This document shows, piece after piece, positions 6,194 through 13,557 of a stretch of DNA of 17,193 nt (its first letter is position 1; every line of letters starts with the position of its first letter). The notes beneath the pieces were generated by a model that was given only the letters and a program-made list of their open reading frames with translations, did no database searches and was not told the origin of the DNA. This stretch comes from Acidobacteriota bacterium (lineage in GTDB: Bacteria; Acidobacteriota; Terriglobia; UBA7540). A program made the position numbers and the translations under genes. Location of the stretch: the NCBI GenBank assembly GCA_021828245.1, contig JAKASC010000020.1, positions 1 through 17,193 on the forward strand. Direction: 5' to 3'.

Positions 6194-6619
6194 ATGCTAG
6201 TCCGCGACTTTATGACCTCGGAGGTCGCGACCATTGACGAGCAGGACAATCTTTTGGAGACGACGCTGACGTTTCGCCGAACACACTTCCGGCATTTGCC
6301 GGTGCTGGCCGCGGGTAACTTGGTGGGCATCGTGACCGAAAGCGATGTTCGGCAATTTCTTCCCTCTCTGATGGCGCGCGGCGGGCCCGAGGAATACAAC
6401 CACATCCTCGAATCCACGCCCGTGTCCAAGGTCATGACCCGAAATCCCCTCACCGTGAGACCGGACCAGCCGGTGACGGAAGCGGCTCAGCTTCTGTTTA
6501 CTCATCACATCGGCTGCCTCCCAGTCGTGGAGGACGGCCAGTTGAAGGGAGTCATTACCACCACCGACATGCTTCGGCTGCTGATTTACCTCACCCGCGA
6601 GCAACTGGCTCACGAATAG
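6194..6619 (+). CDS. Two-CBS-domain protein (Bateman module)
   Basis: 141 residues made of a tandem CBS pair and nothing else: CBS1 about 5-55 (VRDFMTSEV, then HLPVLAAGNLVGIVTESDV) and CBS2 about 78-130 (VSKVMTRNPLTV, then CLPVVEDGQLKGVITTTDM). Such stand-alone Bateman modules usually bind adenine nucleotides or related ligands and regulate a partner protein. The ligand cannot be read from sequence. ATG 6194 is the start: AGGAGG (6183-6188) lies 5 bases upstream and would overlap the GTG at 6188. It probably shares a transcript with the PilZ-like gene 38 bases upstream, which hints at a nucleotide-sensing pair. Confidence 0.9.
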   Translation: MLVRDFMTSEVATIDEQDNLLETTLTFRRTHFRHLPVLAAGNLVGIVTESDVRQFLPSLMARGGPEEYNHILESTPVSKVMTRNPLTVRPDQPVTEAAQLLFTHHIGCLPVVEDGQLKGVITTTDMLRLLIYLTREQLAHE

Positions 6620-6696
6620 GGTGCTCCGCCGCCGTTGCCAACGTTTCCCTTGGCCTCTGCGTCGCGCTGAAGTCTCGCCGTGAGGCTACAAAGACG

Positions 6697-7395
6697 ATGG
6701 GGTGGGAACGAAAACCCGAACCCGAGGTGATGGACAACGACGCCGAAGCGGAAGCTTACGCATCGGCCGCGGCGCAAAACTATCTGGATGCCTTGGATGA
6801 CACGTTGGTCGCGCAGGCGCTGAGCCTGTTTTCACGCGCTGGGGCGCCCTCGGGAAGATTGCTGGATTTGGGATGTGGGCCGGGCAACATCGCGCTCAAA
6901 CTGGCCCAAAAGGCTCCCGGCCTCCGCGTGGTCGGGGTGGATTGCTCGCGGGCCATGATTCATCAGGCGCTTCGCGCCGCTGAGAAGCAAGGGCTTTTTG
7001 ACCGCGCTCGGTTTCTGCAAGGGGACGGCAACCGTCTCTGCTTCCCAGACGCGAGCTTTGATTACGTGCTTTCCAATTCGGTTTTGCATCATCTGGCGAA
7101 TCCAACGCGAGTGCTGCGGGAGATGGTCCGCGTGACTCGCCCGACCGGTGTGATTTTAATGCGGGACTTGCGCCGACCCTCCCGGCTCTTCTACCGCTGG
7201 CACGTCGGGTGGCACGGTCGTTATTATTCCGGGTTGATGAAAAAGCTTTACCGGGATTCGGTTCGCGCGGCTTTCACCGTCGCCGAGTTGAAGCATTTGC
7301 TCGCGCAGGCGGGGCTTGAGGGGGCGACGGTTTTCACCCACCGCCGCACCCATTTAGGCTTCGTCCTCGACTTCAAAAATCGGAGGGCGATGTGA
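6697..7395 (+). CDS. Class I SAM-dependent methyltransferase
   Basis: 232 residues with the Rossmann methyltransferase motifs. Motif I LLDLGCGPGN (55-64) binds SAM, GVDCS (80-84) is the acidic ribose-binding strand end, GDGNRLCFPDASFD (109-122) is the adenine-side region, and SNSVLHHLANP (126-136) is the motif IV/V stretch of the Methyltransf_11/25 type. The substrate is not readable; UbiE-like and other small-molecule methyltransferases share this pattern. The C-terminal Arg-rich part (about 155-185) lacks membrane segments. ATG 6697 is taken as start, although its ribosome-binding site is poor; ATG 6730 (residue 12, GAGG just upstream) is an alternative. The stop overlaps the start of the next gene, so the two are translationally coupled. 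Confidence 0.85.
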   Translation: MGWERKPEPEVMDNDAEAEAYASAAAQNYLDALDDTLVAQALSLFSRAGAPSGRLLDLGCGPGNIALKLAQKAPGLRVVGVDCSRAMIHQALRAAEKQGLFDRARFLQGDGNRLCFPDASFDYVLSNSVLHHLANPTRVLREMVRVTRPTGVILMRDLRRPSRLFYRWHVGWHGRYYSGLMKKLYRDSVRAAFTVAELKHLLAQAGLEGATVFTHRRTHLGFVLDFKNRRAM

Positions 7396-7982
7396 CCGTG
7401 CGGCCAAGTCGTCTGGTCTTGGCGCTGTTCCTACTGCCCCAACTTGCTTTGGCGAGGCACAAAGCCCCGCCCACCTACGCGATTCCGATTCCGGGCCCAC
7501 CGGATTTTTCTCCGCTCGCCTGGCTGGTCGGCCGTTGGAGCGGGAGAATCACGAGTCCCGGCCAACGAGGAACGCTGCGGTGGACCGTCCAATATGGTGC
7601 AGGTCGCCGGGTGATTGTGCTTCGAGAAAGGCTTTCCCTTCAAGCGATGCGCACCGCTCCCGCGACCCAACGATCCTGGCTCGGGATTCTGACGGAACCT
7701 CGCGCGCGGCCACCCTACGTTCTGCGCGTCTTCACCTCGACGGGCTTTTTGATTCGCTACGAGGTAATGGCCGAGGGGCCGGAGATTCAATTCAATTTTT
7801 CCGGAGGCGACCCGGCGCCTGCCGGATGGCTGTTTCGCCGCAGCATCGAACGAACCGGCGTAGCGGCCTTTGTTGAAACCGTGCAGGTGGCGCCGCCCGG
7901 CCATTCCTTCTTTGATTACTACAAAGCGCAGTTCACCCGCCTCCCGTCATCCCGACCTGCAACCGCGCCCTCTTCGCCTTGA
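7392..7982 (+). CDS. Small secreted protein, nitrobindin/DUF1579-like beta-barrel guess
   Basis: 196 residues with a clear signal peptide (hydrophobic 8-20, cleavage after ALA at 19-21). The mature N-terminus has FSPLAWLVGRWSGR (39-52). This L-x-W-L-x-G-x-W-x-G pattern opens several lipocalin- or nitrobindin-like ten-strand barrels (THAP4/DUF1579 type). The rest alternates short beta-strand-like stretches. No cysteines are present. The assignment to a barrel family is an inference, and the ligand is unknown. GTG 7392 overlaps the methyltransferase stop as GTGA, with GGAGG (7382-7386) 5 bases upstream. The last 12 or so residues are a Ser/Pro/Ala tail. Confidence 0.7.
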   Translation: MTVRPSRLVLALFLLPQLALARHKAPPTYAIPIPGPPDFSPLAWLVGRWSGRITSPGQRGTLRWTVQYGAGRRVIVLRERLSLQAMRTAPATQRSWLGILTEPRARPPYVLRVFTSTGFLIRYEVMAEGPEIQFNFSGGDPAPAGWLFRRSIERTGVAAFVETVQVAPPGHSFFDYYKAQFTRLPSSRPATAPSSP

Positions 7983-8105
7983 GGCCGCGAGTCTCTCTGA
8001 TCTGGGGTAGAATGAAGTCTGGCAGCTAACCGCAAGGCGCGGGCCGCGTGACCGCTAGAGACCGCGGGTCGTTGGCCGCAGGCCGGCGCGGGAAGGACGC
8101 CTCCA

Positions 8106-9680
8106 ATGTCGCCCCTTAAAAAGAAAGTGCTGTTGCTGGCATGTGGCTTCGTGGTTGTGCTGTTTCTGCTGGCGGTCTTTGTCGTGCCGGCTTATCTGAA
8201 TATCAACCGCTATCGCTCTCAGGTCGAAGCGCGGCTGAAAGCAGCAACAGGAAAGCCGGTCCATATCGGCCATTTGGCGCTCGCGCTGTTTCCAAGAATC
8301 TCCGTTCGTGTGGATGATTTCCAAATCGGAAACCCCGACGGTTTTCCCGCGGGCGAACTGCTGAGCGTGAAGCGGATTGATGCCACCTTGAGCGCCCGCG
8401 CACTCTGGCATCGCGTCGTCAAAATCACTTCGCTGAACCTCCACAACCCGAACCTGCATCTGCTTTCCGATGGTCAAGGGCATTGGAATTTTCAAAGCCC
8501 TCCGAAGGCGCATGAAGCCGGCTCCTCTGCCCCGGCGGCGGATCGCCCGCTGTTTACCCTCGGAGTGATTTCGCAACTCCGCATCGAAAATGGCGAGTGG
8601 AGCGTGGCGGATGTTCTCCCCTCCCAACGCGCCGGCCCGCCCTATGTCGAGGGTCAAGGCGTCTCGACCGACCTCCGTAACGTCACTCTAAGTGTGTTCG
8701 GCGCGCGCGGCGCCTCTGCCTCACCCCGCGCGAGTCTCTCGGATTGGCTCTTTCCAACCGCCGAGGCCGCCGAGCAGGCTGCGCCGATGGCCGCGCAGGG
8801 CTCTTTGGCAGCTCGGAACCTCCAATTCGGGGCGCTTCAGTGCAGCAGCTTCAAGTCGGACGTGCGTGCCTATTCCACGAAGATTCTCTTCGACAAATTC
8901 GTCATGAGCGTCGCCGGCGGCCGTGCCACTGGAAACTTGACCCTGGATTTCTCTGGACCACATTTTGGATATTCGGCAGATGCTCAGCTCCAGAAAGTGG
9001 ACATGGCGCAGTTGCTCGAACCGTTTCCGCAAGCGCGCGGCAAGATGACCGGAACCTTGGACGGAACCGTGAAGTTGACCGGCGAGGTGGCGCAGTCATC
9101 GGACCCGCTTTCGACGATGAACGGCAGCGGTCAGCTCCGTATCCGCAACGGAACCATGCCCACCTTGCAGTTGAATAGGAACTTATTGCTGCTGGCGCAC
9201 GCGGCGAGCTTAGGCTCCGCGGCCGGCAATCCTTCCTCCTTTTCTTCGATCTCCGCCGATTTTGATGTTTCCGGCGGCATCGTTCGGAGCCGGCATGTGG
9301 TGATGGTCGGCAACGGGGTGGATGTGAATGGCGCCGGTAGCCTCGCTTTGGTCGGGCGGCAAGGTCTGGACTACACGGGCGTTGCCATGCTCGAGGCAGG
9401 CCCAACGGGGCTGACCAACGTGTTGGCGGGCGTCCTCGGGGGCAGCTACCATAACGGCAAACTCTCCTTTCCCTTCAGCCTGACAGGGACGCTCGACAAC
9501 CCTCGCTTCATCCTGAGCGCCGCGGGGAGCGGGTTGGCAAATTTGCCGACCGCTCTGGGACGTTCTACCTCGGGCTCCGCCGGCCAAACTCGAACTCAGC
9601 AGGGCTCCGGCTTATTACAGACCTTACAAGGATTGTTCGGAAAGCGGAACCCAACGACAACTCAGCCGAAGAATCCTTGA
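8106..9680 (+). CDS. AsmA-family protein
   Basis: 524 residues. One N-terminal membrane anchor (about 9-31) after a short KKK cytoplasmic end leaves the rest in the periplasm. The following region (about 32-130) has the AsmA pattern: NINRYRSQVEARLKAATGKP, then a beta-rich ladder with IGNPDGFP and LHNPNLHLLSDGQGHWNF. The C-terminal part (about 330-495) has the second AsmA-type segment, with NGSGQLRIRNG, DVSGGIVRSRHVVM and the GTLDNPRF strand near the end, then a Gln/Thr-rich tail. AsmA-like proteins are long beta-grooved proteins linked to phospholipid transport between membranes and outer-membrane assembly, so this supports a diderm host. The start ATG 8106 has GGAAGGA (8091-8097) 8 bases upstream. 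A weak -10-like TAGAAT sits at 8008-8013. Confidence 0.9.
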   Translation: MSPLKKKVLLLACGFVVVLFLLAVFVVPAYLNINRYRSQVEARLKAATGKPVHIGHLALALFPRISVRVDDFQIGNPDGFPAGELLSVKRIDATLSARALWHRVVKITSLNLHNPNLHLLSDGQGHWNFQSPPKAHEAGSSAPAADRPLFTLGVISQLRIENGEWSVADVLPSQRAGPPYVEGQGVSTDLRNVTLSVFGARGASASPRASLSDWLFPTAEAAEQAAPMAAQGSLAARNLQFGALQCSSFKSDVRAYSTKILFDKFVMSVAGGRATGNLTLDFSGPHFGYSADAQLQKVDMAQLLEPFPQARGKMTGTLDGTVKLTGEVAQSSDPLSTMNGSGQLRIRNGTMPTLQLNRNLLLLAHAASLGSAAGNPSSFSSISADFDVSGGIVRSRHVVMVGNGVDVNGAGSLALVGRQGLDYTGVAMLEAGPTGLTNVLAGVLGGSYHNGKLSFPFSLTGTLDNPRFILSAAGSGLANLPTALGRSTSGSAGQTRTQQGSGLLQTLQGLFGKRNPTTTQPKNP

Positions 9681-9742
9681 ACAATGGCCGGGCACGGAGC
9701 CGGCAGCAGAACGAGTAGGGTCGAACAACCTGCATTTTCCGA

Positions 9743-9762
9743 GGCGCGAGGAAGGTTGCGCC
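9743..9762 (+). repeat. Short hairpin upstream of the Ca2+/H+ antiporter gene
   Basis: GGCGCGA (9743-9749) faces TTGCGCC (9756-9762), 7 bp with one G-T wobble and a six-base loop. It lies between the AsmA stop and the antiporter start, with no T-tract after it. A leader or 3'-end structure is possible. Confidence 0.3.
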
Positions 9763-9826
9763 AGGGAGCGATCCCGTCGTTGCGGCGACCCGAGGAAGAA
9801 ACCGGCGCCGCTCGTGATGGACTGCA

Positions 9827-10894
9827 TTGCGAGAATACCTGACAACTTGGCGGCTTCCGGCCCTCATTTTGGTTCCGGCCTCAATCCTTGTGGCCCTCTT
9901 AGGGATTTCACCCCCGTGGGCCTTTGTGCTTTCGGCAGCGAGCCTGGTTCCTTTGGCAGCCGTGCTCGGTAGCGCGACCGAAGAGCTTTCTCGCCATCTC
10001 GGTCCGGCGGCCGGCGGATTGCTGAACGCTTCCCTCGGCAACGCCACCGAACTGATTCTCGGCTTGGTCCTGCTCTGGCACGGGCACCCGCAAATCGTCA
10101 AGGCCTCGTTATCTGGCAGCATTATCGGCAACTTACTCCTGGTGTTTGGGCTCGCCATTTTTGTGGGCGGCTTGCGCCGAGAAAAGCAGTCCTTTAGCCG
10201 CGCTGCCGCCGGGGCCAGCAACACCATGCTTTTCCTGGCTGTCGTCGGCCTGGTGATGCCCGCGTTTTTTGCTCTCACCACCTACGGTTCGCTCCGACCC
10301 CAAGGCCAGATCATTCCTTTGGTCAGCCGCTGGACGGCATGGGTGCTGCTGGTTTGCTATTTCGCCAGCCTCTTTTTTACTTTTCGGACGCACCGCAATC
10401 TGTTCGGGCGAGCCGGGATAGAGCCGCCGCGCGGGACGGTGACGGCGGCGATCGTCGCCCTGACGCTCTCGGGCGCGTTGATCGCCGTGGAGAGCGCCAT
10501 CGTAAGCCAGGGCGTCGAGGCCGCCAGCCACGCGCTCGGCTGGTCAAAGACGTTCCTGGGCGTGGTGGTGCTTGCCGTGGTGGGCAACGCGGCCGAACAT
10601 TCCTCCGCCGTGGCGCTCGCGCGCAAGAACAAGATGGATTTGGCCCTCAGCGTAACGATGGGAAGCAGCATCCAAATTGCTCTGTTTGTCGCGCCGTTGC
10701 TCGTCCTGCTCTCGCAGTTCCGCGCTCAGCCGATGACGTTGGTGTTCCCTCCCTTGGAGATCGTGGGGGTGTTCCTTTCCGTCGCCGTCGTGGCGCTTGT
10801 CTCCTTTGATGGTGAAACGAATTGGTTGGAAGGCTTTCAGCTCTTGAGTGTCTATATCATCCTCGCCATCTTTTTCTACTTCGTGCCCTCGTAA
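9827..10894 (+). CDS. cax: Calcium/proton antiporter (CaCA family, Cax/ChaA type)
   Basis: 355 residues, nearly all membrane: about eleven hydrophobic segments. The two inverted halves each carry the ion-binding alpha-repeat: GNATELILG (71-79) with Glu75 in the first, and GNAAEHSSA (253-261) with Glu257 in the second. GSATEEL (48-54) and the MGSSIQIALFVAP segment (278-290) are also family-typical. The protein should export Ca2+ from the cytoplasm in exchange for protons. An acidic-rich linker joins the halves in many homologues but is not prominent here. The start is TTG 9827: the frame is closed upstream by TGA at 9815-9817, no ATG or GTG lies before the first membrane helix, and TGGA sits 5 bases ahead. 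It shares direction with rel but is separated by 223 bases. Confidence 0.92.
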   Translation: MREYLTTWRLPALILVPASILVALLGISPPWAFVLSAASLVPLAAVLGSATEELSRHLGPAAGGLLNASLGNATELILGLVLLWHGHPQIVKASLSGSIIGNLLLVFGLAIFVGGLRREKQSFSRAAAGASNTMLFLAVVGLVMPAFFALTTYGSLRPQGQIIPLVSRWTAWVLLVCYFASLFFTFRTHRNLFGRAGIEPPRGTVTAAIVALTLSGALIAVESAIVSQGVEAASHALGWSKTFLGVVVLAVVGNAAEHSSAVALARKNKMDLALSVTMGSSIQIALFVAPLLVLLSQFRAQPMTLVFPPLEIVGVFLSVAVVALVSFDGETNWLEGFQLLSVYIILAIFFYFVPS

Positions 10895-10979
10895 GGTTGG
10901 GCCGGCGCCGCAAGCTCGATTCCCTGTTCCCGCTCTCTGAGCCTGACCTTTCCTCCCGTTGGCCGGTTCCGGAGGGCGC

Positions 10980-11036
10980 TCGGTGCCGATTTCGGCAACG
11001 CTCTCGCCATTCAGCGATTTCGAACAACGGCACCGA
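10980..11036. repeat. 9-bp inverted repeat with inner direct repeats upstream of rel
   Basis: TCGGTGCCG (10980-10988) and CGGCACCGA (11028-11036) are exact reverse complements 39 bases apart. Between and overlapping them, CGATTTCG occurs twice (10987-10994 and 11015-11022). It lies after the antiporter stop and about 40 bases before the candidate rel -35 box, so it could be a 3'-end structure of the antiporter mRNA or a binding site upstream of rel. Confidence 0.4.
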
Positions 11037-11073
11037 CCGTGAACCTCTGACGTGACGCCTACCGGCGCGACCC

Positions 11074-11103
11074 TTGAAGCGCGCAGACTCCGCGCCCTAC
11101 AAT
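11074..11103 (+). promoter_or_regulatory. Candidate promoter of rel (TTGAAG-18-TACAAT)
   Basis: TTGAAG (11074-11079) and TACAAT (11098-11103) are 18 bases apart, with four and five consensus matches. A start near 11110 would leave a leader of only about 8 bases before ATG 11118. The AAGGGG ribosome-binding-like site (11109-11114) would then be at the very 5' end of the message. Confidence 0.5.
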
Positions 11104-11117
11104 AACCCAAGGGGCCC

Positions 11118-13268
11118 ATGACGGATTTCAGAGAAATCACCAAAAAGGTGGAGAGCTACCGGCCCGGCGAGAACCTGGACTTGTTAACGCGAGCCTATCA
11201 GCTCTGCGCCCGAGTGCATGACGGTCAAAAACGACTCTCCGGAGACCCCTACATCTCTCACCCCCTGGAGGTGGTCAGTATTCTCGCCGACCTGCGGCTC
11301 GATCAGGTTTGTCTGACGGCCGGCATGCTCCACGACGTGGTGGAGGACACGCCCACCAGCATTGCCAGCCTGGGGCAGGAATTTGGGCCGGAAGTGGCAA
11401 GGATTGTTGAAGGCGTGACCAAGCTCGGGCGCATGCAGTTCCTCAACCGGGAAGAACAGCAAGCAGAGAATTTTCGCAAGATGCTCTTGGCGATGGTGGA
11501 CGATGTGCGAGTCATCCTGGTAAAGCTCGCGGATCGCCTCCACAACATGAGGACGCTCGAGTTTCTTCCCCCGGAACGCCAACGCCGCGTCTCCCGCGAA
11601 ACCTTGGAGGTCTATGCGCCCCTCGCCCACCGCTTGGGAATGGGGAAGTTACGAGGTGAATTGGAGGATCTCGCGTTCCGCTATTTGGAACCCGAAGCCT
11701 ACCTTGAAGTCAAGAAGGCCGTCGAAAGTCGCCGCAAGGTCAACGAAGAATTTCTAAAGGACGTCCAGACGCAAGTCGAAGCCAAAATGAAGGAATTCGG
11801 CATCCCGGCGCGGGTCGAGGGACGGGTAAAGCGGCTCTATAGCATCTGGCAGAAGCTCGTGAAGCAGCGCATTACCATCGAGCAGGTCTATGACCTTTTG
11901 GCGGTGCGGATTATCACCGATAGCGTTAAGAACTGCTATGCGGCTTTGGGAGTTATTCACAATACCTGGCGGCCCGTTCCGGGACGCATCAAAGATTTCA
12001 TTGCGATTCCACGACCCAACTCCTACCAATCCTTGCATTCTTCGGTGATTGGCCCGCACGGCCAGCCATTTGAAGTTCAAATCCGAACCGAAGAGATGCA
12101 TCGCTTGGCGGAAGAAGGCATTGCCGCCCATTGGAAATACAAAGCAGGTCAGCCTTTCAACCCCGAGGATGATGAGCGCTTTGCCTGGTTAAGGCACTTA
12201 GTGGAATGGCAACAGGAGATGCGCGACCCCAGCGAGTTCCTCTCCACCCTCAAGATTGATCTGTATCCGCAAGAGGTCTATACCTTCACGCCCAAGGGAA
12301 AAGTGATTGTGCTGCCGCGCGAGGCCACCCCGGTAGATTTTGCCTATGCCATTCACACGGAGGTGGGCCATCATTGCGCGGGCGCCAAGGTTAACGGCCG
12401 GATCGCTCCGCTTCGAACCAAGCTTCGCAACGGCGATATCGTGGAAATTATCACCCATCCTGACCATCGCCCCACGCGCGACTGGCTCGCTTGGGTCAAG
12501 ACGTCCCGCGCCCGCGATAAGATCAAGCACTGGATCAACCTCCAGCAACGCCGTCAAGCCATTGAGATAGGAAAGCGGCTGATTGAAAAAGAAGCGCGAA
12601 AATATGATGTGTCCCTGAAGAAACTGGAGGAGACTGACGTCCGCAAGGTGGCCCAGGATTATGGTTGCACGCAGGTGGATGACCTTTATGCCGGCGTTGG
12701 ATTCGGCAAGCTGGCTGCCCGGCAGGTTCTCGCCAAACTGGTTCCCTCAGTTCCTCTGGAGTCGCGCCCTCCTGCACGGCTGGCGACACGGGTTAAATCC
12801 GCTCTCGGCCTCAAATCGGATGTGGCCATCCAAGTCCACGGTTACAACGATCTCCTGGTCTATCGCGCCAAGTGCTGCAACCCGATCCGTGGAGAGGAGA
12901 TCATTGGCTACATCACTCGCGGCCGAGGGATCGCGGTGCACTCTAAAAATTGTCCCAACGTCCAGAGTCTGATGTATGATGTGGAACGGCGCATTGAGGT
13001 CGAATGGTCCGGACCCAAATTCACCTTCTACCCCGTCAAGCTGGCGCTATTTACGGCGGACCGTCAGGGGATGCTGGCGGATGTCACCACCGCCATCAGC
13101 GATGTCCATTCCAACATCCAGAACATTGCCGCTCGCACCGGAGACAATCAGGCCCACATTGACGTCACCGTGGACATCGTGGATAAGGACCACTTGGAGA
13201 GGATTATCTCCTCGTTGAGAAAAATCGAAGGTGTTTATCAGGTGGAGCGAGTGGTGGGCTCACGGTAA
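11118..13268 (+). CDS. rel: Bifunctional (p)ppGpp synthetase/hydrolase (Rel/SpoT)
   Basis: A full-length RelA/SpoT homologue of 716 residues that makes pppGpp/ppGpp from ATP and GTP/GDP and hydrolyses it, driving the stringent response. Hydrolase (about 20-180): His48, HDVVED (72-77) and LADR (137-140) keep the metal and catalytic residues, so hydrolysis should be active. Synthetase (about 230-345): YDLLAVRI (258-265), RIKD (290-293), YQSLHSS (303-309) and EVQIRTEEMH (319-328). RIKD is the RxKD form of bifunctional enzymes, not the ExDD form of RelA. Then come TGS (about 386-448, VYTFTPKGKVIVLP), a helical region, the zinc-finger/RIS part with CCNPI and HSKNCPN (586-614), and a C-terminal ACT domain (about 638-714). 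It is probably the only long Rel in the genome (inference). ATG 11118 has AAGGGG three bases upstream, and MTDFREITKK fits the family N-terminus. Confidence 0.97.
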   Translation: MTDFREITKKVESYRPGENLDLLTRAYQLCARVHDGQKRLSGDPYISHPLEVVSILADLRLDQVCLTAGMLHDVVEDTPTSIASLGQEFGPEVARIVEGVTKLGRMQFLNREEQQAENFRKMLLAMVDDVRVILVKLADRLHNMRTLEFLPPERQRRVSRETLEVYAPLAHRLGMGKLRGELEDLAFRYLEPEAYLEVKKAVESRRKVNEEFLKDVQTQVEAKMKEFGIPARVEGRVKRLYSIWQKLVKQRITIEQVYDLLAVRIITDSVKNCYAALGVIHNTWRPVPGRIKDFIAIPRPNSYQSLHSSVIGPHGQPFEVQIRTEEMHRLAEEGIAAHWKYKAGQPFNPEDDERFAWLRHLVEWQQEMRDPSEFLSTLKIDLYPQEVYTFTPKGKVIVLPREATPVDFAYAIHTEVGHHCAGAKVNGRIAPLRTKLRNGDIVEIITHPDHRPTRDWLAWVKTSRARDKIKHWINLQQRRQAIEIGKRLIEKEARKYDVSLKKLEETDVRKVAQDYGCTQVDDLYAGVGFGKLAARQVLAKLVPSVPLESRPPARLATRVKSALGLKSDVAIQVHGYNDLLVYRAKCCNPIRGEEIIGYITRGRGIAVHSKNCPNVQSLMYDVERRIEVEWSGPKFTFYPVKLALFTADRQGMLADVTTAISDVHSNIQNIAARTGDNQAHIDVTVDIVDKDHLERIISSLRKIEGVYQVERVVGSR

Positions 13269-13332
13269 GCAAACTCACCGGCCGGCGAGGGACGCTGCGC
13301 GCCCGGTTGGTCCCACGCGAAACGAGCGACTC

Positions 13333-13557
13333 TCACGCCGTCGAAGGTCGCCGTGAGGGAGCCGACGGCCCAGGCTTGATAACTTTGCCCGACCGGAGGC
13401 ACGCCGCGCAAACCCGCAATCGCCTGGTGGCCCCGTTGACGACCGCGCGAACCCGCTTGAGGTTCGGATTCCAGCGACGGCGAGTGACGTTATGAGCGTG
13501 ACTGATGTGATTTCCATAAGCCGGCGCTTTTCCACATAGATCGCAGGAATAAGCCAT
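13333..13557 (-). CDS. rpmB: rpmB, 50S ribosomal protein L28 (zinc-ribbon form)
   Basis: 74 residues. L28 is a small protein of the large ribosomal subunit. Family landmarks in order: MAYSCDLCGKAP, GNHISHAHNVTRRRWNPNL (16-34), VRAVVNG and RLRVCAACLRSGK (46-58). It keeps both CxxC pairs (Cys5/Cys8 and Cys50/Cys53), the zinc-binding form, which in many bacteria is swapped for a cysteine-free paralogue under zinc limitation. The C-terminal Pro/Ser/Arg tail varies. The start is ATG at 13555-13557, with AAGAGG about 7 bases upstream. The 14-codon upstream extension is discarded because family members start at MA-x-x-C. It converges with rel, with 64 bases between stop codons and only a weak GC-rich palindrome there. 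Confidence 0.95.
   Translation of the reverse strand: MAYSCDLCGKAPAYGNHISHAHNVTRRRWNPNLKRVRAVVNGATRRLRVCAACLRSGKVIKPGPSAPSRRPSTA

Noticed and set aside
6687..6692. TACAAA as a -10 box for the methyltransferase gene
   Set aside because: There is no -35 or TGN extension, and the start it predicts would fall at or inside the ATG at 6697. Read-through from the CBS gene 77 bases upstream is simpler.
9565..10281. 238-codon minus-strand open frame across the AsmA end and the antiporter start
   Set aside because: It spans two real plus-strand genes and their gap, and shows no family resemblance.
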